Below are positions 6,085 through 13,265 of a stretch of DNA of 13,265 bases, piece after piece. The stretch's first letter is position 1. Each line of letters begins with the position of its first letter. The stretch is from Prevotellaceae bacterium (GTDB lineage: Bacteria > Bacteroidota > Bacteroidia > Bacteroidales > Bacteroidaceae), in assembly GCA_031262265.1 (NCBI GenBank), contig JAISIB010000140.1, positions 1-13,265 of the forward strand, in the 5' to 3' direction. Made by a program: the position numbers and the translations under genes. A model generated the notes under the pieces. That model was not told the DNA's origin, ran no database searches, and was given only the letters and a program-made list of their open reading frames with translations.

Positions 6085-8062
6085 CCCTTGGCTACAGCCT
6101 TATGAAGAGAACATTCGCGGACTACACGAGCGCGCGTCGCGGAAAGAAAAGGAATTGACAGGCATTGACGGCACGCTGTCCGACTTCGCATCGGGATATT
6201 TATATTTTGGTCTGCACCGTACAGAGGATGGCTGGGTACTTCGCGAATGGGCGCCGCATGCGACTCGTATATACATCATCGGTAGTTTCAACAATTGGCA
6301 ACCGGATGAACATTATGCGCTTACTAAGTTAGACAACGGGATATGGGAAATCAATTTGTCCCACGATACGTTCCGTCACGGCGACTATTATAAACTACAA
6401 ATACAATGGGACGGCGGATGCGGCGAACGTATTCCGGCATGGGCAACGCGCGTCGTACAAGACCCGCATACCTACTTGTTCGCCGCACAAGTATGGTCGC
6501 CCGATGTTCCTTACGTCTTCCGAAATACACTCCCTAAAACAACGTCTCCTCTCCTTATCTACGAATGTCATATAGGCATGGCGCAAGAAGCAGAGTGTGT
6601 CGGCACGTACGATGAGTTTCGCGAGCACATTCTGCCGCGTATCGTTGCCGCCGGATACAATTGCATCCAGATTATGGCCATTCAGGAACATCCGTATTAC
6701 GGTAGCTTCGGATACCATGTATCCAGTTTCTTCGCCGCATCGTCGCGCTACGGTACGCCCGATGAGTTGAAAGCTTTGATAGATGCGGCGCATGGGATGG
6801 GATTGGCCGTTATTATGGACATCGTCCACTCGCATGCCGTCAAGAACGAAGCCGAGGGACTTGGTAACTTCGCCGGCGACCTCAATCAATACTTTTATTC
6901 AGGCGGCCGCCGTGAACATCCGGCGTGGGATTCTCTACTGTTCGACTACGGAAAGAACGAGGTGTTGCATTTTCTGCTTTCCAACTGCAAATATTGGATG
7001 GACGAATATCATTTTGACGGCTTTCGCTTCGACGGAGTCACGTCGATGCTTTATTATACTCACGGGCTGGGCGAATCTTTCAATAGTTATGCGGATTATT
7101 ACAACGGCAGACAAGACGATAACGCTATTTGTTATTTGACGTTGGCCAATAAGTTGATACACGAATTGAATCCGCACGCTATCACCATTGCCGAAGAAGT
7201 GTCGGGCATGCCGGGTCTGGCGACGCCATTTAAGGACGGTGGTTACGGATTCGACTATCGAATGGCAATGAATATCCCCGATTTTTGGATCAAACTCATT
7301 GAGGAACACATAGACGAGGACTGGAAACCTTCCACTCTCTTTTGGGAAGTTACCAACCGGCGTGCCGATGAAAAAACAATCTCCTACGTGGAAAGCCACG
7401 ACCAAGCATTGGTTGGCGACAAAACCGTTATTTTTCGGTTGATTGATTCTGATATGTATTGGCACATGCAAAAAGGAGACGAGAACTACACTGTTTCGCG
7501 CGGCATCGCTTTGCATAAAATGATACGCTTATTAACGGCGACTACTATCAACGGAGGTTATCTCAACTTCATAGGTAACGAATTCGGCCACCCCGAGTGG
7601 ATTGATTTTCCGCGTGCGGGAAACGGATGGTCATATAAGTATGCACGCCGACAATGGAGTTTAGTGGACAATCAACGCCTCGTGTATCATTATTTAGGCG
7701 ACTTTGACGCCGCCATGTTGCGCTTGATTCGTTCGGTTCCTCACTTTGAGAAAACAACAATCATGGAGATTTGGCACAGCGATTCCGATCAGATCTTAGC
7801 GTATCGACGTGACAAATTTGTTTTTGTCTTCAATTTCAATCCCAAGCGTTCCTTTGCCGATTACGGATTTCTCGTGGCGCCGGGAACCTACGATGTTGTT
7901 CTGAACACCGATAATCCGCTCTTTGGCGGTTACGGATCGGCAGACGATACCGTCAAGCATTTTACGAACTACGACGCTATATATAAGGAGGCCGGCAAAG
8001 AGTGGCTGAAGCTCTATATACCTGCCCGTTCGGCCGTCGTCCTTTGTCAACAGACCGTATAA
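6068..8062 (+). CDS. glgB: 1,4-alpha-glucan branching enzyme, eukaryote-like GH13_8 type
   Basis: Branching enzyme cuts alpha-1,4 glucan chains and re-attaches them through alpha-1,6 bonds, making branched glycogen in the cytoplasm. The 664-residue protein has an N-terminal CBM48-type domain (~45-140, with EWAPHATRIYIIGSFNNW), a GH13 barrel (~160-545) and a C-terminal beta domain (~565-660). Catalytic regions are complete: VIMDIVHSH (248-256), GFRFDGVTSM with nucleophile D322, TIAEEVSG with acid/base E376, and VESHDQ with D445. The GFRFDGVTSM form and the compact N-terminus match the eukaryotic/Bacteroidetes subfamily rather than E. coli-type GlgB. The start at 6068 overlaps the upstream gene by 17 nt; the next in-frame Met is residue 171, so no other ATG is possible. 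AGGAG follows rather than precedes the ATG, which fits coupled translation. No glgA, glgC or phosphorylase is in the window, so the rest of the pathway must be elsewhere. Confidence 0.96.
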   Translation: MRRTNDPWLQPYEENIRGLHERASRKEKELTGIDGTLSDFASGYLYFGLHRTEDGWVLREWAPHATRIYIIGSFNNWQPDEHYALTKLDNGIWEINLSHDTFRHGDYYKLQIQWDGGCGERIPAWATRVVQDPHTYLFAAQVWSPDVPYVFRNTLPKTTSPLLIYECHIGMAQEAECVGTYDEFREHILPRIVAAGYNCIQIMAIQEHPYYGSFGYHVSSFFAASSRYGTPDELKALIDAAHGMGLAVIMDIVHSHAVKNEAEGLGNFAGDLNQYFYSGGRREHPAWDSLLFDYGKNEVLHFLLSNCKYWMDEYHFDGFRFDGVTSMLYYTHGLGESFNSYADYYNGRQDDNAICYLTLANKLIHELNPHAITIAEEVSGMPGLATPFKDGGYGFDYRMAMNIPDFWIKLIEEHIDEDWKPSTLFWEVTNRRADEKTISYVESHDQALVGDKTVIFRLIDSDMYWHMQKGDENYTVSRGIALHKMIRLLTATTINGGYLNFIGNEFGHPEWIDFPRAGNGWSYKYARRQWSLVDNQRLVYHYLGDFDAAMLRLIRSVPHFEKTTIMEIWHSDSDQILAYRRDKFVFVFNFNPKRSFADYGFLVAPGTYDVVLNTDNPLFGGYGSADDTVKHFTNYDAIYKEAGKEWLKLYIPARSAVVLCQQTV

Positions 8063-8079
8063 ACTTTAAAAATTATATC

Positions 8080-9258
8080 ATGAACACTCAACCTCACTCA
8101 CGCGTAGATATTGCAGACGTTCTGCGCGGCTTTGCTGTGATGGGCATTATTTTGCTACACAGTATCGAACATTTTAATTATTACTTCTTCCCCGAAACGT
8201 TTCCTTTTGAATGGATGAAATTCACCGACACTGCGATCTGGGACGGCATGTTCTTTGCATTCAGTGGCAAGGCCTACGCGGTATTCGCTCTCTTATTCGG
8301 TTTTAGCTTCTACATCCAAGACGATAACCAGCGGCGACGCGGCAAAGATTTTCGCTTGCGGTTTCTGTGGCGATTGATGTGGTTGTTTCTTATCGGCCAA
8401 GTCAACGCATGCTTCTTTACCGGCGAAATACTCACCATGTACGCCGTACTCGGACTAATCTTACCGTTGTGTTGCCGATTGAACAATCGCGCACTTCTGA
8501 TAATAGCCATTATTCTGTTGATACAGCCCATCGATTTAGCCAACCTTTTCTACGGTCTGGTAAGCCCCGAACGACCGATGGGTCGCAGTCTCGGCGATTA
8601 CTATTTCGGGTTGGCATACCAAGTGCAAGGGACAGGCTCGTTCTTAGAGACCGTGCGCATGAATCTGACCGTCGGACAGTTAGCTAACTTCTGGTGGTCG
8701 TTTGAACACGGCAGATTGACGCAAACCGCCGGTCTCTTCCTCTTAGGGCTTTGGATCGGGCGCAAAGAACTGTTCGTATGGAGCGAAAACTATGAAAATA
8801 GCTGGTTGAAAACGTTGGGTTATTCGTTGGTTGCCTTCTTTCCGCTCTACGGACTCTACCTAATGATACCCGATTTCGTGACGACTACGAGCATTCAGCA
8901 GCCGCTTACCCAATGGCTATACGCTATGAAAAACCTGAGCTTTACGGCAATGCTCGTATCCGGTTTGTGGATGGTATTCTATCGCGTGAAAGATCGCACG
9001 TTCCTTATGCGCTTCGCCCCCTACGGGAAGATGAGTATGACCAACTATTTGTGGCAATCTATCATGGGATCTGCTCTTTTCTACCACTGGGGACTTAACT
9101 TAGGTGTCTATATGACAAAGACATATAGCTTCCTTTTCGGCATCGCTTTCGTTTTGCTTCAACTATGGTTCTGCACGTGGTGGCTACGACACCATTCACA
9201 TGGGATTTTCGAGGGTTTCTGGCGCAAAATGACTTGGCTGGGATCCGGCAGAAGCTAA
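8080..9258 (+). CDS. DUF418 family multi-spanning membrane protein (YeiB-like)
   Basis: A 392-residue inner membrane protein with about ten hydrophobic segments (~13-29, 52-78, 92-112, 114-132, 136-156, 213-228, 244-264, 284-302, 318-338, 345-368). The N-terminal RVDIADVLRGFAVMGI motif and the C-terminal block GKMSMTNYLWQSIMGS, followed by WWLRHHSHGIFEGFWR, are the hallmarks of the DUF418/YeiB family, which is related in fold to membrane acyltransferases. No substrate is established for the family. The ATG at 8080 puts RVDIADVLRGFA near the N-terminus as in relatives; an upstream in-frame start at 8002 would overlap glgB by 61 nt and add an unrelated-looking extension. It lies 17 nt after the glgB stop, so it is probably co-transcribed. 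A role in modifying or exporting a saccharide would fit the neighbourhood but is only inference. Confidence 0.88.
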   Translation: MNTQPHSRVDIADVLRGFAVMGIILLHSIEHFNYYFFPETFPFEWMKFTDTAIWDGMFFAFSGKAYAVFALLFGFSFYIQDDNQRRRGKDFRLRFLWRLMWLFLIGQVNACFFTGEILTMYAVLGLILPLCCRLNNRALLIIAIILLIQPIDLANLFYGLVSPERPMGRSLGDYYFGLAYQVQGTGSFLETVRMNLTVGQLANFWWSFEHGRLTQTAGLFLLGLWIGRKELFVWSENYENSWLKTLGYSLVAFFPLYGLYLMIPDFVTTTSIQQPLTQWLYAMKNLSFTAMLVSGLWMVFYRVKDRTFLMRFAPYGKMSMTNYLWQSIMGSALFYHWGLNLGVYMTKTYSFLFGIAFVLLQLWFCTWWLRHHSHGIFEGFWRKMTWLGSGRS

Positions 9259-9312
9259 GTCGGCGTCCGTACATACCGGCAGCGCAAAATAACTTACCTT
9301 GTTGTCTCCGTA

Positions 9313-9344
9313 AGCGGGTGTGCTATTTTATTTTCTCACCCGCT
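9313..9344. terminator. Hairpin at the convergent end of the DUF418 gene and corA
   Basis: AGCGGGTG (9313-9320) and CACCCGCT (9337-9344) are perfect reverse complements around a 16-nt T-rich loop. The right arm includes part of the corA stop codon (minus-strand TAG, 9343-9345). The two converging transcripts could both end here. Neither strand has a clear T-run after the stem, so it is an imperfect terminator. The 54 bases between the DUF418 stop and the hairpin show nothing else. Confidence 0.45.
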
Positions 9345-10392
9345 AATACCAGCGTTTGCGTTTGAAATAAAAATAGATGATGACGCCGACGACCACCATC
9401 AGTATCCAAGCAAAAAGATAACCGTGTCTTAGTTCAAGTTCGGGCATATTTTGGAAGTTCATTCCCCAGACGCCGACCAGAAAAGTCAAAGGTATGAAGA
9501 TCGTAGACACGACTGTCAGTCGTTTCATTATATCATTCATGCGTAAGTCGTTGCTCGAAAGGTATATGTCTACCAGCGAAGACAACGTCTCACGGCAGGC
9601 GTCGATCGTTTGCAGTACGAGCTGTAAATTATCGTTGACGTCGATGAAAAATTCGCGGTTCACTTTATGCGTGAGCTTGTTTTCGCTGTGCAACAGACGG
9701 GTAAATTGTTCTTTCAACGGCACGACGGATTTCTTTATCTGTATATATTTTCGACGAATCGACTGAATTTGTATTCCTAAGTCACGCGCATCGGCATTGA
9801 TGTCAAGCAATACTTCTTCCAAGTCTTCCATCGCATCGTCAATATCCAGTACGTACTGCGTATAGTTGCGCATGGCGTTGTTCATTTGGACGCTCAGCAG
9901 ATAGTCGCTCTGTCGGCTGCGGATATGTAGCGTGTTGTTACGCAAAGCAGCTATGACGTTGTCGAAGAACGGTGTGTCATTCTCCAAGAAAGTCAGTATG
10001 TAATTGCTCCCTTGTATAATACATAGTTGCTGCATCTGTATATCTTCTCTCAACAAGTCCTTGCAAGGTTTGAATAGTTTCAGAATAACGACCGTGTAGG
10101 CATCGAACTCTTCGATTTTCGTCGCATGGTCGGTGTTCAAGATGTCTTGCAGAACCAGATAATTGATGCTGAAATGCTCGCACAATTGCCGGATCGTCTC
10201 CGTATCTTTTAGTCCGTTGACAAGTAGCCAGTTAATTCTGTCGTCAACTAACAGATGAGCGACGGCGTCCAACGTCTTGCCGGCCGTTTCTTCCAGTTCA
10301 GTTGCATTGTAACTAAATACGCGAATGTGCGTAGAAACCGGCGTCGTATCACTCGACAGTACCGGTTTGTCATTTGTCAGATTGTTGTCCAT
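9343..10392 (-). CDS. corA: CorA-type magnesium/cobalt channel
   Basis: CorA is a homopentameric inner-membrane channel taking up Mg2+ (and Co2+). The 349-residue protein has the usual large N-terminal cytoplasmic domain (~20-245), a long stalk helix (~245-305), two membrane segments (~291-310 and ~324-343) and a basic C-terminus KRKRWY. The signature GMN is at residues 310-312, followed by the loop F..MPEL. Residues M289 and L292 of NDIMKRLT align with the hydrophobic gate of characterised CorA. The residue before GMN is Trp where most CorA proteins have Tyr. The ATG at 10392-10390 gives a normal-length protein. It lies 24 nt downstream of mutS2 on the same strand with no promoter-like box between, so it is probably co-transcribed with it. 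I see no Mg2+-sensing riboswitch in the short gap. Very secure family call. Confidence 0.95.
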   Translation of the reverse strand: MDNNLTNDKPVLSSDTTPVSTHIRVFSYNATELEETAGKTLDAVAHLLVDDRINWLLVNGLKDTETIRQLCEHFSINYLVLQDILNTDHATKIEEFDAYTVVILKLFKPCKDLLREDIQMQQLCIIQGSNYILTFLENDTPFFDNVIAALRNNTLHIRSRQSDYLLSVQMNNAMRNYTQYVLDIDDAMEDLEEVLLDINADARDLGIQIQSIRRKYIQIKKSVVPLKEQFTRLLHSENKLTHKVNREFFIDVNDNLQLVLQTIDACRETLSSLVDIYLSSNDLRMNDIMKRLTVVSTIFIPLTFLVGVWGMNFQNMPELELRHGYLFAWILMVVVGVIIYFYFKRKRWY

Positions 10393-10416
10393 ATCTATCT
10401 ATAAGGTATTTAATTT

Positions 10417-12858
10417 TCAAAGTAAATCAACGACCGTAATGCCTACCCCTCCCAACTGCACGTGCTCGTCCTCGAAATGGCGAACGCCGCCGACTGTCTT
10501 CAAATAGGAGCGTATCAATTGACGCAGGATTCCTGTGCCCGTTCCGTGCAGGATACGTACACGTTGCATACCAATAAGGATCGCATCGTCTATAAAATAG
10601 CTGACGGCCTGCAACGCTTCGTCGCCGCGCATACCGCGTACGTCCAAGTCTTGCTTGAAATTTAGTTTTTTCTCGTACATGCTATCATGCGTCCTGCTGC
10701 CGACGGAAGCCCTACTTACGGACGTTTGCTGCGAAGTTTGGGCATGCTCCAATCTATCGAGGGAGACCGTACTTTTCAAATGGCCGAACGCCACTACGGC
10801 TTGTTTGTCATTCAACTCCAATACGTGACCGATGGCCGTTTGCCCTTTCAAGCGCACCGTATCTCCGAGAGTAATGGGTGCCGCCTGAGGGATTGGCTTC
10901 TTTTTGACGGTCGACGGTTTCTTTTTCTCACCCGCTCGTGTTTTTTTCTCGGTATGTTGTTCTTTTTTCTCAGTAAGTTGTTGCTGAAACTCCGTCAGTT
11001 CTTGCCGGATCTCGCGGGTTTTGGTCTTCTCGGCCTGTACCTCCTTGATTTCCCGTATGGTATTCTCTATCCGCGCATTGGTTTCTTGCAACAATTGTTC
11101 CGCCTGCTCTCGGGCTTGTCGTATGATTTCTTTGCGCGACTGCTGCAACTCTTTCGTATCCGCTTCGTAGCGAGCTATCGTCGCCTCCATCTGTTTCTCC
11201 TGACGTCGAATCTCTTGTCTTTTCGTTTCCCAATAACGCTTGTCGCGTACGATGTCTTGTAAATACTTATCGGCGTTGATATATACGCTCCCTACGATTT
11301 CGGAAGCATCGGCAATGACTTCTTCCGGCAATCCTATTTTGCGCGCAATCTCCACGGCAAACGAGCTGCCCGGGTTGCCTATTTGCAGTTGAAACAACGG
11401 CCGCATCAAATGCCGGTCGTATAGCATCGCCGCATTGCGGATTCCCTCGTGATCTTCGGCATAATGTTTTAAGTTCTGATAATGTGTAGTAATTACGCCA
11501 TACGCTCCGCTTGAATTGAAACGCTTCAAAACGGCTTCGGCTATGGCTCCGCCGATTTGCGGCTCGGTGCCGCCACCAAATTCATCGATTAAAATCAAAC
11601 TTTCTCCGTCGCAATGACGCATCATCGCTTTCATATTGGTCAGATGCGAGGAGTAAGTGCTCAAATCGTCCTCAATGGATTGTTCATCGCCTATATCTAT
11701 GAAGATATGCTTGAAAATGCCGGCGCGACTACTCTCGTGTATGGGAATCGGTAAGCCGCATTGCAACATATACTGCAACAGTCCGACCGTTTTCAAACAG
11801 ACGGATTTGCCGCCGGCATTGGGACCGGAAATAATCAATATACGCTGCGCGGGCGCAGCCAGTTCAATATCCAGCGGTACGACCTGTTTGTCTTGCTTTG
11901 CCAATGAGTGCCGGAGCAGCGGATGCACGGCCGATCGCCAATCAAGCAGACATGCGTCTGTCAGCGACGGAAATAGGGCATTCATTTGCATCGCTAATTT
12001 CGCTTTCGCACGGATTAAATCTATTTCGGCTAAGAAAACGTATGAGTTGAGTATCTCGGGAATGGCCGGACGAACGCTGTTGCTGAAAGCAGTCAGGATG
12101 CGAATAATCTCGCGCCGCTCTTCATTCTCCAATTCGCGAATCCGGTTGTTAGCTTCTACCACTTCCGTCGGCTCTATAAACACGGTCTTGCCAGTAGCCG
12201 ACTCATCGTGCACGATACCTTTGATTTTTCTTTTCAGTCCGGGCACGACGGGTATGACTAAACGCCCGTCACGCATCGCCGGCACCACATCTTTTTCTAC
12301 GATGCCATCCGATTGTGCGGCGTGCAAAATACGATTCAGCGTGCGCGATATACCATTCATCGCACCGGCCAGTTCGCGGCGAATGCGTTGCAGTTCGGAC
12401 GATGCCGTATCTTTTACCTTACCATACTTATCCAGAATGCGATCAATCGTTTGAATGAGTTTCGGAAAAGCCATGACCCCCTCCGTCAAACGATGTAAGG
12501 CCGGATACGGCGTTTCATCCGTCTCGCTCACCAGAAAACGCAGGATGTCGCGAATAGTCTCTAACGATCGGCGCAAATCAAACACCTCGTTTTCACTGAG
12601 GTACATACCTTCTACGCGTATACGCTGCAACGAGGGACGTACGTCGAAGAAATATTGATCGGGGAAAGCATCGGCTGCTTGTAAGATGCGGACGAACTCG
12701 GACGTCTGACGAAGCCATTCGTCTACCGTCGCATAGCGGTCGGAAAAAGAAACTTCGTCCACTCGTTCCGCTCCCAGAGGACTTAAACAATGAGCCGCCA
12801 GAAGTTGACGAATGCGGTCGAAACCTATTTTTTGTTCGAAATTATTCGGATATATCAT
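10417..12858 (-). CDS. mutS2: MutS2 family ATPase with Smr domain
   Basis: MutS2 is a MutS-related ATPase that is not part of mismatch repair; in other bacteria it is reported to limit recombination or to split collided ribosomes. The 813-residue protein lacks the MutS mismatch-recognition domain and begins with the core/clamp region (~1-320). The ATPase has Walker A GPNAGGKS (345-352), signature STYSSH (400-405), and Walker B LILIDEFGGG with D425 and E426. A charged coiled coil follows (~535-630), then a Lys-rich linker (~627-655), a KOW-like segment (~662-703), and a C-terminal Smr domain with LDVRGMR (738-744) and HGTGTGILR (771-779). The start at 12858-12856 (ATG ATA TAT) has an exact -7 box about 24 nt upstream on the minus strand. 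corA follows 24 nt later. All ATPase residues are present, so the protein should be active. Whether its role here is in DNA or ribosomes cannot be read from sequence. Confidence 0.96.
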   Translation of the reverse strand: MIYPNNFEQKIGFDRIRQLLAAHCLSPLGAERVDEVSFSDRYATVDEWLRQTSEFVRILQAADAFPDQYFFDVRPSLQRIRVEGMYLSENEVFDLRRSLETIRDILRFLVSETDETPYPALHRLTEGVMAFPKLIQTIDRILDKYGKVKDTASSELQRIRRELAGAMNGISRTLNRILHAAQSDGIVEKDVVPAMRDGRLVIPVVPGLKRKIKGIVHDESATGKTVFIEPTEVVEANNRIRELENEERREIIRILTAFSNSVRPAIPEILNSYVFLAEIDLIRAKAKLAMQMNALFPSLTDACLLDWRSAVHPLLRHSLAKQDKQVVPLDIELAAPAQRILIISGPNAGGKSVCLKTVGLLQYMLQCGLPIPIHESSRAGIFKHIFIDIGDEQSIEDDLSTYSSHLTNMKAMMRHCDGESLILIDEFGGGTEPQIGGAIAEAVLKRFNSSGAYGVITTHYQNLKHYAEDHEGIRNAAMLYDRHLMRPLFQLQIGNPGSSFAVEIARKIGLPEEVIADASEIVGSVYINADKYLQDIVRDKRYWETKRQEIRRQEKQMEATIARYEADTKELQQSRKEIIRQAREQAEQLLQETNARIENTIREIKEVQAEKTKTREIRQELTEFQQQLTEKKEQHTEKKTRAGEKKKPSTVKKKPIPQAAPITLGDTVRLKGQTAIGHVLELNDKQAVVAFGHLKSTVSLDRLEHAQTSQQTSVSRASVGSRTHDSMYEKKLNFKQDLDVRGMRGDEALQAVSYFIDDAILIGMQRVRILHGTGTGILRQLIRSYLKTVGGVRHFEDEHVQLGGVGITVVDLL

Positions 12859-12881
12859 GCGCTCGGGCTTGCTTTGTGCGG

Positions 12882-12889
12882 CAAATGTA
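12882..12889 (-). promoter_or_regulatory. Candidate -7 box of the mutS2-corA promoter
   Basis: On the minus strand TACATTTG is an exact TAnnTTTG match. Transcription would start near 12874-12877, giving a leader of roughly 17-20 nt before the mutS2 ATG. No clear TTG lies at the expected -33 distance (the region is a T-run), so support rests on the -7 box and its position. Confidence 0.5.
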
Positions 12890-12922
12890 CGGGTTTATCA
12901 CCGAAAAAACGGGATTAGGTAG

Positions 12923-12952
12923 TTGCTAAATTGAAAAGGAATAGTACCTTTG
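12923..12952 (+). promoter_or_regulatory. Promoter of tRNA-Ser
   Basis: TTG (12923-12925), a 19-nt gap and TACCTTTG (12945-12952) form a complete Bacteroidetes sigma-ABfr-type promoter, the best one in the window. Transcription would begin about 12958-12961, roughly 27 nt before the mature tRNA 5' end, leaving a leader to be removed by RNase P. Confidence 0.75.
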
Positions 12953-12986
12953 CACCGCTTTTACCGGAAAAAGAGACTAAATAACG

Positions 12987-13073
<87 letters not shown>

Positions 13074-13106
13074 GGAGCAAACGCCGAGCGCGGACAAAGG
13101 AAAGAC

Positions 13107-13143
13107 AAAAGCTCGTTAGGATAGGTTCTAACGGGCTTTTTTT
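13107..13143 (+). terminator. Intrinsic terminator of tRNA-Ser
   Basis: AAAAGCTCGTTAG (13107-13119) pairs with CTAACGGGCTTTT (13128-13140) over 13 positions with one T-G wobble, around an 8-nt loop, and the 3' arm ends in a run of seven T's. This is a textbook rho-independent terminator 36 nt after the tRNA. Confidence 0.88.
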
Positions 13144-13197
13144 ATGCTCCTGCAACGACAGGCAAACGACATCTTAAAGCCGCGTTCGGACACCTTT

Positions 13198-13216
13198 CGG
13201 TAACCAAACCGTAACC
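13198..13216. repeat. Two tandem near-identical octamers, one helical turn apart
   Basis: CGGTAACC (13198-13205) and CCGTAACC (13209-13216) differ by one base and start 11 bp apart. Four bases later comes TATAATTG (13221-13228), one mismatch from the -7 consensus TAnnTTTG. This could be a regulator-binding site before a gene beyond the window edge, but the sequence is short and chance is not excluded. No start codon with an open frame is visible before base 13265. Confidence 0.22.
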
Positions 13217-13265
13217 TGTCTATAATTGTAAGCGCAGTGTCTTTTCGATACCTCGGAGTTGCGGT

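Noticed and set aside
8002..8079. Longer N-terminus for the DUF418 protein
   Set aside because: It would overlap glgB by 61 nt and add residues unlike the family; the ATG at 8080 places the RVDIADVLRGFA motif where expected.
11657..12454. 265-codon plus-strand open frame antisense to mutS2
   Set aside because: Composition is Ser/Arg-rich and mirrors the mutS2 codons; no recognisable domain.
13129..13265. Minus-strand open frames entering from the right edge (one ending near 13129, another ending with a TAG near 13221)
   Set aside because: The visible pieces are short, without recognisable motifs, and neither can be told from chance. One could be the tail of a gene beyond the window, but I cannot support a call.

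Overview
The window looks like a chromosomal core region of a Bacteroidota species, most likely order Bacteroidales. The evidence is the OMP_b-brl_3-type outer membrane receptor, a MutS2 of the Bacteroidetes form, a branching enzyme of the eukaryote-like GH13_8 form, and at least four exact matches to the Bacteroidetes -7 promoter element TAnnTTTG in front of genes. I cannot name the genus. There are no transposases, integrases, phage genes, CRISPR arrays or toxin-antitoxin pairs, and nothing points to recent transfer.

Layout, left to right. (1) The 3' part of truA (tRNA pseudouridine synthase), cut by the window edge. (2) A 997-residue TonB-dependent-receptor-like outer membrane protein with an unusual Pro/Gly-rich C-terminal tail, followed by a long perfect hairpin. 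(3) cls, a two-HKD cardiolipin synthase, whose likely promoter -7 box lies inside the loop of that hairpin. (4) A probable three-gene operon: a DUF2461 protein, glgB (overlapping it by 17 nt) and a DUF418 multi-spanning membrane protein 17 nt further on. (5) A convergent junction with a shared hairpin. (6) On the minus strand, mutS2 followed 24 nt later by corA, probably one transcript. (7) On the plus strand, divergent from mutS2, a tRNA-Ser(UGA) gene with a well-formed promoter and intrinsic terminator. The last ~120 bases hold no supportable gene.

Functionally this is a set of housekeeping modules side by side: tRNA modification and tRNA supply, phospholipid synthesis, storage-glucan branching, magnesium uptake, and MutS2 (recombination control or ribosome-collision rescue). 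The only grouping that suggests an uncharacterised joint function is DUF2461-glgB-DUF418, where two unknown-function genes flank glgB in a tight operon. I did not find a convincing new defence, mobile or regulatory system. The most interesting leads are the promoter inside a hairpin loop, the Pro/Gly tail of the receptor, and the glgB operon.
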